Positions 44,157-55,046 of a stretch of DNA of 64,000 nt are shown piece by piece. Origin of the DNA: Neodidymelliopsis sp. IMI 364377 (taxonomy: Eukaryota > Ascomycota > Dothideomycetes > Pleosporales > Didymellaceae); NCBI GenBank assembly GCA_027946375.1, contig JAPEUT010000084.1, positions 1 to 64,000 of the forward strand, in the 5' to 3' direction. Position 1 is the first letter of the stretch; every line of letters starts with the position of its first letter. Both the position numbers and the translations under genes were made by a program. Under the pieces are notes generated by a model. The model saw only the letters and a program-made list of their open reading frames with translations. It was not told the DNA's origin and ran no database searches.

Positions 44157-45177
44157 GGTTCAGATATTGGATGTGGCTTAGTCCTGGTGAGAAAGATGTC
44201 TTTCTGAGGCGTTAGCTTCTGATAACACCTGTAGCTTGGAGTCTAGTAGCATCGGAAAAGCTATTGTAAGAACAGTTTTGTTGGGTATTGTCGTATCTTG
44301 CGTATGTTGGAATGAGGGGTAGATCATAATCGCAGCTAAGGTTTGCAAAGTGCGGGGGTACGTAACACTAACCTGGGTGTCGTTTCTGATCGCACTTTGC
44401 TATCTCAGTCAGAAGTCTTGGTAATGTGCAAGTAAGGGTGTCAGCAATAAGATTTGAGCGGTTGTCTCAAGCACACGTTGGAAAGAAGGCGCACGTGGCG
44501 GTTGTAAATGTATATTGTAGTTGATTAGGCTAATCAGGGGTGGAGCTCGCTCCTTCTGCCGTCTTGTCGGTGTTGTGAGCGACAGTACGGGCAGCATCTT
44601 GACTTTGAGTATGAAGCCCGACAAGGTCGCGCGGCTTACCTAACTGAGACAATCCTGCAACTTGTGGAGAGAAGAGCTCTTGACATTTACGAGGGTCGTG
44701 TCCCTTGTCAATCAGATGGCGTGTCAAAATTACTAAGCAGGAGCCCGTGCGGCTTGTTTCTGCAGCGCAATCACCGTCAACTCTGCGTCACAAATCACAA
44801 CAGCAAGAAATTGTTGAAATGGTCGTTGAATGATTAACTATCGTACAATTGGTATTTACTTGACTACTTCAGATGGATGTTGGCCAATCAATACAGGGCT
44901 GCCAACTATCATCTTTGAACAATCGAGATGAGGCCCGCATTCGGTCCGTAGCAGCGCGACTTCTTCGGTCTGTCACCACGTCATAGTGAAGCTTCCACTT
45001 TTTCCGCCGTCGTGATATCAGTAAATAATATACCATGTTGATCAAATCAAACATCATCCGCATGTGATCCGTTAACGCCGATTGCCAGTACTCGATCCAG
45101 GCGCCGTATGTGGATCTATCCCAAAACGCTAGAACGCTAGACAAAGAACGAATGAAGAGGAGTTAGGTCCGCACCAA
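44157..45177. other. Intergenic spacer, no supported gene
   Basis: About 1 kb between the mutarotase start and the end of the Zn2Cys6 gene. A 91-residue reverse frame (44869-45144) begins 33 bases after the Zn2Cys6 stop and is probably 3' UTR. No repeat or RNA is recognised. Confidence 0.5.
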
Positions 45178-46194
45178 TCATGCGCCGACCGGATTTTGTA
45201 TGAAGTTGCTAAAATCCAAGTCGCTTGTGTTGTTCCAGTCGGGCATCATTGGATCGTTGGGGTCCATCGATATTGGGTCGATCATCATGACCTGGTCGTA
45301 TGTGCTGAAGTTTTCGAGTCCATACATGGGTTTGCTGAAGTCCACTGGCTCCTCCATCATCATCGAATCATTCATCCAAGCTGCTCTTGAAAGTGATGAT
45401 GGGTCCAAACCACCGGTGTGCATAAATGTCGAAGATACCATAGGCGACTCTTGTTTTATCGGCGCGACCATCTGTGATTGCCTTGGGAAAGGGCTGTTCA
45501 TGGGCGGTGTTGGTGGTGCGTTGTTGCGTGCGAAGGGATCCGTGAAGGGGAACTGTCTCGTGGTTGGAGTCCCGCTGTACGAAGAGGGAGACGATGTGTG
45601 ACCATGCTCTGAATCTGAGCTCACAGATCCACGCCTGCGTGACAGTGGTGCGCCCTTTTCCAGTAGCTTGTTTTGCATGCGACTGCAGTCCTCCTCGAAA
45701 CCTTCATAGTTGACAGCGCTTTCGCTCGGTCCATGCAGGAGGTCAAGTCGTTCGAGAATGTCGTGTGTCAAAGGGTGACCGCTCTGTGCCTCACGTAGCG
45801 GCTGACCTGGCCAGCCTTGGCCAGTTTGGAGGCGGGTGTATAGTTCTCGTAGGCCGGCTACTAATTGCGCTTGTTGTTGTTCAAGCATCTCGACGTAGCT
45901 GACAGAAGTTAGCTTTGCAATACACGAAGGAGATACATGACGTACCCTTTGGGATACACCTTGTCTTGCGACTTTTTCCTCTCTCCAAACACGCAGATAG
46001 CATTGTCAGCTTTACATCGGCTACATGGGCTAGCTCCGTCACACTGTTGCTGTTAGATCATGAATTGTTTTAATGGTCGAGCCAAGGCAACAACGAACCT
46101 TTGACTTCTTCAAACGACAGCGATCGCAAGCTTTGCATACTCGCTTCCTGATATTGTCTTGTGCTTCCATCGAACTCGACCTCTGTGATGACAT
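45178..46194 (-). CDS. Zn(II)2Cys6 transcription factor
   Basis: Three exons, 46194-46099, 46043-45946 and 45898-45178, with introns of 55 and 47 bp, encode 304 residues. The binuclear zinc cluster is complete: C23-x2-C26-x6-C33-x5-C39-x2-C42-x6-C49, split by the first intron after KKSK. The first ATG at 46194 was used; a second in-frame ATG at 46170 also precedes the cluster. A basic linker (G-E-R-K-K-S-Q-D-K-V-Y-P-K-G) leads into a short coiled coil (Y-V-E-M-L-E-Q-Q-Q-A-Q-L-V-A-G-L) for dimerisation. The rest is Ser/Pro-rich, with an acidic Met/Asp-rich C-terminus resembling an activation domain. The long fungal-specific middle homology region is missing, so this is the short class of Zn2Cys6 proteins. 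Target genes are unknown. Confidence 0.9.
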
Positions 46195-49100
46195 TGGGTT
46201 GGAGGGTACGCTACGCCTGTACCAGGTAGATCACTCGAGGGTTCAATTGGTCGAGAGGTACGTGTGTCTTCAACAAAGTTCCAATGAGACTCTTTTTTGA
46301 GTTATGCAGTGGTGGGAATTTGGCTTCTAAGTACGGACGTAGTTTATGTGGGTAGCATGGCATTATATCTCTTCACGTCAGAGGGCATCTCCAAGCGGAC
46401 GTTCGGCGTTAACTCTCGTCGCAGTTTCCGGAGCAGCGAAAGCTCTGTAATGAAGCTGTAATTTTGACTCCACCCACCCTGGGCACCTAAACCACCCGTC
46501 TCCCTGCCCATCAATTAATCGGGGCACGTTGGATTACTCTTCCGCCCACTTGCAGGGGTGCAGGGATTTTTGCACTGCGCCAACCTTACGAAGATGCTGG
46601 GCTCAACGGGCGGAACAAGTGAGTTGACAAAGCGCGTCGCGGAGTCGGCCATCGAGCGGACCGTGGCCACGAGAGCTGCGATAATCCACCATCACGCCTG
46701 GTCGACCAGCAGCTTGAAACAGCTGACGTTGATTAATTTGGGCACAACGGGCGGACAGAACGCCTCGAGCTGGGCTGACAGTGAATGATTCGGTAGTCGG
46801 CAAGCTGTTCATCCACGCCCAAATCTGCGCGGACTAAACATCACCACAACCCCGAGAGTAGATCTTTGTACAGCGCGCAGGTACTGCGTGCGGACCAGCG
46901 TCCAACCCTGAAACTGCCTCACCGGGCACACAAATTTGTGATGTCGCTCGGTCCACCAAGCGGTCGGCGTTGTCGTAATCGCTCATCGACTAAGAAGTCG
47001 TTGCTATCCCTTCGTGGACCCTTTAGCTTTCGATCAGAATCACTGCTTCGGCCGAGCGAGGTGACGCCTTGATGACTGAAATCACTCGACCGAGCCTTCT
47101 CCTATTCCAAAAATCAATTCGTCCTCTTGACGCCTTGGGGACTGTGAATGGCTCGCAATTGCTCATCACGGCAGGTCCTGCTCGTGCGAAAGCGGAAACA
47201 ACGTCTCGCTGAGATAGGCAAGCTCGATGATCCGCGAGCACTGCACGCAAACAGCCCTCCACGGACGGTCCATGGATGGTCCATGGATCGCACAGCGACG
47301 CCTTCACGCCTTCAAGGCCTCCGACAGCGCGACTGGTGGTCTAGATGTTGACGATCACTGCATGCGCAACAGAGCGATATGCGCCAGCATTGAAAGACTG
47401 TCGCTGCTTCGATTGGCGCTCAAGTCAATCAGCACGCTGCAGCAGCCAGGACCGCTGACAACGCATTCATGACTCTGCTCGACGCCACAGGCCTCTAACG
47501 GACAGACTTTGCGACACCAGTCACCTTCTCTGACGGTCTTATCGTTGTGATGCAGGTGGTCCTTGTTATGCACTTCTGTCTGCTTACCAATGACCCACAG
47601 TGGAACACCAGAATGATCTGTCACCTCTTATAATCGGTATGTTTCTGCCTCTGCTACGCCCTTCTCGTTGCTCCCTCTGGAGTCGTCTAACAGAGCCTTG
47701 GTACTCATCATTGGTCCGGCCAAAATATTGCGGCACGCTCAGCAAACGCACTGCTTTCTTACTCATCCACGTCGATTATCTGACATTTGCCCTGCATAAT
47801 GGTCTAATGAGCATTACCGATCCGTGTCAGTATTGATTCAGCGCGAGGCGCATTTCAACTTCCCTTTGCGAGCGACAAAGGGAAGCGGTCCACTATAGGA
47901 GTCGTCGTCAAGTATGTGGCTGTGAATACCGATTCGTGCAATGATGCGAAACGACCCGCCTCCATCGTTTCGCTATACGTCAATACGAGGGCCATGGCAA
48001 CGCTTTTCCCTTCCTATCACTGAGCGTATATGCACAACGTATGATCGTAAATGTTGTCGGCAGAAGCTAAATTGAGCTTTGCACCCTCTGTCAGCCCCTG
48101 GGAACGGTGTGTTAGCGCTCTCGCAACATGCAACAATGCTGAACCGTGTTATCCTCTTTGGGTGATCTTACTGCAGCGGGAAGAACCTGGGGCACTGAAG
48201 ATCGCTCGCATGGCTTACCACCAGGCAGTTGCATTTGAGCCTGGATGCTTACAAGATGCGCGCGTGCAACGATGATGCGCCAAAGAAGCGCCGATAACTC
48301 ATGGCGATGCCGTTGTGGATACACAACGCTTTGGGGCTGATGAACTACTCAGCACCTGCAAGCTACACTATCGCGGACGAAGTGCTCTATTGCGAACTGT
48401 CGGACTTACTGAGAGTCGGCATCGATCGCGCAGCCACCATGCCAAGAGCTCTCCACAGCAGTTCGGTCCTTGGAGAATATCAGGAGGCGGGCTCGGTCTT
48501 GGTTGAGGTAATGAGAAGGCAACTGCCGTGCAGACGCAAGGTCCACCTCAGCATCAATACAGTTCACAAGAGCGTGAAGCTTACTTTTAGAAAGTTATGA
48601 GGATTTTCGAAGCTTATCGTCGTGTGTTGGGATTGAGTAACACCGTACAACAGCGCAGACCGAACAACAAAAAGCCTCTTGGTGTAAGGTCCTTCAAGTT
48701 GAGTAAAGCTCAGACCCTGTGCAAGCTTCCCCACGTTTTTGAACGTGCCTGCAGGACCAACGCACTGCTTCAGCACATTCAAGAGAAGGGTTCTAGCTTG
48801 CATCTCTTTGCAAATACCTGCTCCATCAGCTTTGTCGGCCCTTTCGTGCACACTGGGTCCAGGGGTATTCATGCTCGAACTCAAAGCATGGTTTCGCCGA
48901 TCAATTACTCAGCCGCAATGATTGTCTCGCCGCCTCGATTCACACCTTTGCTCTCGCACATCAAGACGGCCCGCTCCATGGATTTGGGACATGCTCGACT
49001 TATTGGCCACGGTCGATCCCAGTCCTTGAGCACCAGGCTCTCCCTGTCGAGACGGAGGAAATCGTTTGTAACTGGACATTGACTCACTTGTAAATGGGCG

Positions 49101-52100
49101 TTGACGTGTCTCGAAATGTATGCTGTTACAGGCCAAGTGCAGGTTGGGCACATGTTGAGCACGTTAACCACAAACGCTGCACTCATACCTGTCCCAAGTA
49201 TTTCGCCCGCGGCACACAAGAGCGCCGAGTGCCGAGTAACCGGGATGCTGATTACTTGTGTCCTCGTCAAGGCAATACGACGTATGAAAACCCTCTATTT
49301 CAAGATTCTTGTGCCACATGTGAGGTGGTCCTGATCAACTGCGGGGTTGGCAGAAATGAGCCTCCTGGCATTTCGTTCTCGTATGACAACATAGCCTCAC
49401 GATTTCGACCATTCATCGAGCACACAGTACGACCTAGCCAATGAGAATACGTTCCGCTGCGATCCTTCGTCCAATCCACAACAGCGGACTAATACTCACC
49501 ACTGACCAAGGTGTAATTGATGCCTAGCACTGCGGTGACCCAATCCTTGAATTGTCGACGAAGCTTTAAGACCTGCTGACTTCCTCCAGCCTCATGGCAA
49601 CGTGTACATCTCAAATGTGTAAGATTACACGGACGCTGCGCGCTAAGACTTTCCGCCATTCTGGGCTCAGGGACGAAATCATCCGGAGCCCGCTCTCTGA
49701 TACGCTCGGTAGTCCGCCCATCCGGTTCCGCTCTGAGCTAAACATCCCCGGCTGGCTTCGTGAACGATTCCGGCTGCCGTACCTTGGGCGTGCACTCGCC
49801 TTGCGACTTAAACATTTCTGGGGTCGATGAAGAGGGAAGATGATCATCTTCAGCGTTCTTGAGCTCTAGATTACCCGACATGTCTCGTGGCGACTGAACC
49901 TCAGCCTGTCTGACCCCACTACTTACTCAGGTTAAGCGACAGCTGACAAGTTGAACACTCCCAGTAAGGACAGACATGCAGAACAGAACATGATCTGGGA
50001 TCGTGCACCTCAGTCATTGTCACATGGGTGCGTTATCTTATTTTGGTCTTCTTACAACCTAGAGCAGAATCATATCTCTCATCATAGAGGTCGATGCTCG
50101 GAGATAACCAAAGGAGCGTCAGATACAGCAGACCCACAATGGACCCACTCGACTCCCATAAGGCTGAAAAAGCTTCATCGACGACGGACGGTACTATAGG
50201 CTTCTAGAATAATTCCACTCACGTCACAATGCGCCGGCAGCGCGAGTGTACATCAGCATCGGGCAGGCATTGTTCAGGCACTCTGTGACTCCCATCCACA
50301 GAATTCGCGATCGCTTTTATGCAGCATAAATCCACGATTGCGAGAGCGGCGACAAAAAACCCGAACTGAAAACCGAACTGAATATTTTTCCGGATGACAA
50401 ACGCGATAGTGCAGTCTTTGACAAGAGCTTTTCCAGAATGCGATGCTTCACGTTATCCACTCCGGACTCCGGTGCGAGACGATTTTGAAGATCGTGGATC
50501 GTCCCGTTTGCAGAACTCCACACCCAGATGTGGAATCCCTGCACTGCAACCGCCACTTTGGGTTGGACACTTGAGTGACATCGCTCAAGTCCACGCTACA
50601 CAGTCCAATTTGTTCGAGACCGCTGGCAATACAAAGAGTGCGCGTTGTCCACGATAGACGTTGAGTACCAGCATCGACCATGACGTGCGTGGCTTTTCGT
50701 GGCCGAAACCAATTACACTCTACGAATGCCATGCGACCGAACTGGGTAAGCCTTTCGTGCACCAAAAATTCGACTACGACCATGCATCGAGCCATTTGTA
50801 ACGGAAATCCTCCGTTTCGATAGTCACATGCATGTTCCTGAGGTACAATGCATGAGAAGGATGCTGTATCGCCGAGTATCCGAAACCACTGCCGATTTCT
50901 GCCCGGTCATTCGATGACTACGCCAAATGCAATCCCTCAAGCGGCGCGCACTACTACCCATGACACTTTACTGAAACAAGTAGATCATCAGTAAACAAGC
51001 GAACAATTTTCTTGGACACGGAATCTCCGAGAACACTCGTTCGCCCACCCTTCTTGTTGGGCATGCGCTGCCTCACTTTTCCATCTATGCAGACAAGGAG
51101 TTTGACGAGTTTCAAGCTAGGAATAGCTACCAGGGATGAAGATATTTTAATTGTGCATAACTTTGGCAGCTTCATGGTCCTGTGTCTCGTAGCGGCAATA
51201 AGCACTCGACACGCTGTCATCACCAAGGCTATCTAGTCAAGCTTTTGCATCCCAGCTCCGATCGCGTACATCCTCGTATCTGCATCAAAAGAACAACAAG
51301 TCTTCCAGATTCCTAGGTTCAGCCGGTCAAATCGTGTCAAACAACACATGGCTGGTAGCGCCCCACTATACAGTGGTCGGTCTTCTTTCGGACTTTGATT
51401 ATCATACATGTGCTGAGATACAATCAAAGATCCAGCACGGCGCTACGCTTCTCTCGTTCAATTCGGGATATGTCAGGTGAGGCAAGTCTACAAATGCCTC
51501 AACAGGCTGTATAAACAATATCAGCCTCTCGTATGTCGCAACGCAGTTGCATAACTGGAGAAAGGGCAGATCAGGCTTAGCCTTATACCACCATCAATCG
51601 ACCCCCTACAGTATCGCAGCTACGCAGGATTTGACCCGTTCTGAGGTATGCGCATGGCTCCATTGCAAGATGCACGTTTCTCTCTCGGTCTGGAGGTTTA
51701 GCTCGGATGTTACCGAACGTGACTTCTCCACTACACCGCAACCCCGTGTACAGATATTGAACCTGGATCGAGCGATTGCAGTCTAGATCCTGTAACCCAT
51801 CAGCTGAGGCATTCTTACAGCCAGCTGATACCTTGTGGGAGTGACGATTTCGTTGCGTTGAGAATATAGATCGTACGTTGACTGATCAGAGAGAGCCGAC
51901 ACTGGTCTCACACAATGCGATAATTTCTTTGTTACTGTGCCTAGGGCAGCCTCCACTTCGCAAACAAAGCGCTCAACCTTCCCCACTACCCACCGAGCAC
52001 GTTCTTGGTCTCCACAACGCACTTATCTGATTTCGGAATCAGCCGTTGCACGTTGTGTACGTATCGGAAAACCCTCCAGGTTCTGGTATCAGGGCACCGC

Positions 52101-53190
52101 AACTGAGTCCAACAATTGCAAAAATGCATATGATCGTAATGCTGATCTTCTGCAGCCCGCACCAGAAAGAGAGGCACAACAGACTGTCCTAGCGAGTGGG
52201 CAGTCACTGCAAATGAAGTCGATTCTGGTAAGTTGTGCTCAGAGCACCTGGGTCGCTGACGAATGTCGAAAGAACCACTATATCAGGTCTGTCGCATTGG
52301 ACAAACAGCCTTCTCAACATCTCTTCATGTGATCAGAACTCCTTCGGTTCGAAGTACTGGCTCAACCAAGTTTTGTTTCCATACTGCTGTATCATTTCCT
52401 GACAAGCTCTGACTAGGAATGACTCCGCTCGCAAAAAACGTACAGGAATAAATTCACTTTGAATCGCAAGACTGACGAAAGGGGTTCCAAGAGCGAGAAG
52501 GTCTTCCATGCCAGAACTTCGCAAGCGAACATCTGCACGGCCACAGCATTTCCCAGCTTAAGAAAGATCCGCGGAAGCGGCTCAGATGCAACGGCTCTGC
52601 GTCCGCCAGTCACTTCGACTCGAGTACGTGACTCCTAGCCAGCAGTAACGTATTTTACGCACTTCCCTACGTCTCGCCCGTCCCTACTGCACCATCTTAT
52701 CTCCGTCGCAGCAGGTAAACATGTCGTCACATCACCAGCATCGATCAGCAGGAACGGCAAGGCTACAAGCACCCGATGCGCTCTTTTCCTTTCCTAGTTG
52801 TCATCACATCCTTGCTCAAGCAGCACATGAGCAAGATTCGTGCTCGAAAGCGTAGATCGACATGAAACCTCTCATTCGAGCCTCAGGCTTGGACACGATC
52901 GACAAGTCTCTTCGAACAAACTAAAGCAGAAAGCGCACCTCACCGCCCTCGACCACAAGAACAACCCCACAAGAACAACCCCACAAACAACTACCCCATC
53001 GCGTCAAAAACGACAAAAGGAAACTGCCGAAAGACATCCCCTTTTGCAATCAAAACCAGCACCATTCCCGACATTCTTCGGACCGTTTCCCACACCTCGG
53101 ACTCCGGACCAACGCACCCCCATCAAAAACTTCTAAATTGCGATACCGCAACATAGGAATACCATGTCGCCCTACCAAAACTCAGTAAGA

Positions 53191-53220
53191 TATCGTATCG
53201 TATCGAATCGAACCGAATCG
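53191..53220. repeat. 5-bp microsatellite (TATCG/AATCG)
   Basis: Six imperfect pentamers, TATCG three times then AATCG, AACCG and AATCG. It lies in the gene-poor region. Confidence 0.8.
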
Positions 53221-53522
53221 ACAAGCACAAACACACACGTAGCGCCGCGGAGCAAAAAACCTCGCTTGCTGCATTAGGAAATGCACTGGTAAGGTAATGC
53301 GAATTATTGCCATGCGCGTGCTGCGTGCACCTGTGCGATCAAGTTGTAGAGCAAGCGACGATAATTGGCGTAGGAATTAAGTCACAGGTAGATTGGGATT
53401 TAGTCTCTTGTTAGAGGCCGTTGGACGCGCGGGTTAGTAGTTAGGTCGATGACGTAAGGTAGGTGTCGTTTCTTGCGCGCGCTTCACAACGACCGGCTTG
53501 TGTTCCGCGCAAGGCGGCAGTT

Positions 53523-53537
53523 AGCTAGCTAGCTAGC
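53523..53537. repeat. AGCT tetranucleotide repeat
   Basis: Nearly four copies of AGCT in a row. It is self-complementary, so it can form a short hairpin or cruciform. Confidence 0.7.
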
Positions 53538-54663
53538 AAAGCTGCTTAGTTATATATTTCTCGTTACGAGGATAGACGTCACCGAGTGCAATAGCACAAA
53601 ACACTAGAGGGCGTCTCGTCCAATAGGCAGAACACATACGCAGCCTCCCCTTGACTTCGTTACGCCCCACAACTCCACAGAGCCCTATCGTAAGGATGGA
53701 GTGGAGCTACAACTAGCGGCAAGGCTTGGAATTCGGGGTATATACGTAGTGGGGAGTGGAGCGGTTTCCGTAAGGCGGTAGATGCGATCTGAGCTGTGCA
53801 GGAATAGTCGAGGACTACGTAGTATGGAGGGATACTGTAGCCTGAGAGAACGGCAGAGGTGCTGCAGAGTAGTCAAAGTAGAGTACCAAACACCTGGCTG
53901 AGCCCTGAGATGACGTGTCGACGTCTGTGCATTTGTCTAAGACATTTCAGCTTGCCTCCCAAGTACTTTCTAACATCTCACATATGTGACAAGTACAACA
54001 TCTACAAACTCTACAGTGTCTTACGCCCCCAGCCAGTCAATCTATGTAAGCTCAATCGATCTTGGTTATATTTCCTCCGTCAGCACTTAACCTGAAGTCG
54101 CACACAAGATACAACAAATGCGCTGTACAACTAACAATCGGAGAAAGAGAAAGCTACAAAGCCCGGCGAAGACTTCCTTTCTCAGACAATGTTTGACTGG
54201 GCATGAGGATTCCTCTGAAAAACTACCATGTGCTTCATGGAGCTGTGAGCATTGTGCATTTGCAATGACTCGCTACTCCCAAGCTCTTTGTTTACGTGCC
54301 ACTCTGATACTCCAAAGCGTAGCGTGATGGCCTTCATACAATGCTGCTGCGTTGAATCAGTACTCTGGCCAGCACGGGGATCTGCTCGACACAGTTGCGG
54401 CTATCCATACCGTTGTTAGAAATTATTATGTTGACTACAACGCCCTCTATCCGCCCTTCCACAACAACACACATCACAATGAAGGACACAAGTGGACGGC
54501 GAGTAGATAGCCGAGACTTCCCAATACTATCCAATGCTAGCTAGCTATAGAAGGTAGGTACAGGTCAGTGACTATCATCCGTATTTGATCCCCATTTTTT
54601 GTTCGTATATGACCGCCAGAGCCCCCTGATGTCCAAACATAGCTGGTCAATTAGTGGTGGATT

Positions 54664-55041
54664 TTAGCGGTTAGCAGAAGATACTGCCTGGTATTCGTCG
54701 TCGTACCACTCGTCGTCACCGTCGTAGTAGTTGTTGACGTAGTCGTAGTAACAGCTACAGCCATAGTCATAGCCGTAGCTATAGTCGTAGTCATAACCAT
54801 AACCGTAGTTGTTCTCATAACCGTAATTGTAGCCGTAGCTATAGTCATAGAAGTCGCCTACAAGTGAGTCCGGATCAACAAGGTTGTTGCACTCGGGACA
54901 CACCAAGACCCAGTCGACATCCTCCCAGATAGGTCTGTACTTGATATAGTTGTCGAAGAGAGCAAAGGACCAATACAAGTTCCAACGGAAATCGTACGAC
55001 TGGTAGTGGTGGTAACCAGGCTCAGCAGTGTAGTTGTCCAT
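54664..55041 (-). CDS. Tyr-rich small protein, possible orphan gene 5 bases after the large disordered-protein gene
   Basis: A single frame of 125 residues starts five bases after the stop codon of the 1,541-residue gene, on the same strand and in a different frame. About 28 of 125 residues are Tyr. The first half is not repetitive and holds several Trp and a CPEC pair (W-V-L-V-C-P-E-C-N-N-L). The second half is a Gly/Tyr/Asp/Asn run of YGYDYDYSYGYDYG type, with one further Cys pair and an acidic end. No signal peptide or known domain is present. It may be a separate orphan gene, a second cistron of the upstream mRNA or only 3' UTR made open by the repeat. The non-repetitive first half is the main reason for listing it. 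Confidence 0.4.
   Translation of the reverse strand: MDNYTAEPGYHHYQSYDFRWNLYWSFALFDNYIKYRPIWEDVDWVLVCPECNNLVDPDSLVGDFYDYSYGYNYGYENNYGYGYDYDYSYGYDYGCSCYYDYVNNYYDGDDEWYDDEYQAVSSANR
54700..54850. repeat. Degenerate hexanucleotide repeat encoding the Tyr/Gly/Asp run
   Basis: Imperfect units of the form TAGTCG, TAGCCG and TAACCG recur about every six bases. They encode alternating Tyr-Asp, Tyr-Gly and Tyr-Asn dipeptides on the reverse strand. Confidence 0.75.
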
Positions 55042-55046
55042 TGTGC

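Larger units (their letters stand above)
46195..54663. other. About 8.5 kb with no supported gene
   Basis: The longest uninterrupted frame is 161 residues (48597-49082) and shows no signal peptide, domain or splice extension. A GNAV-containing reverse peptide near 52535-52560 weakly recalls the last motif of cytosine methyltransferases but has no context. Low-complexity tracts include duplicated ACAAGAACAACCCC units near 52960-52985, 5-bp repeats at 53191-53220 and AGCT repeats at 53523-53537. Base composition is not strongly AT-rich, so classical heavy RIP is not obvious. The region may hold decayed genes, repeats or non-coding RNA. Confidence 0.5.

Noticed and set aside
48597..49082. 161-codon forward frame, longest in the gene-poor region
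   Set aside because: No signal peptide, domain or repeat, and competing frames of similar length on the other strand.
52413..52613. Reverse peptide KLGNAVAVQMF resembling motif X of cytosine-5 methyltransferases
   Set aside because: No PCQ or ENV motif is found upstream and stops occur close by. A single motif is not enough.
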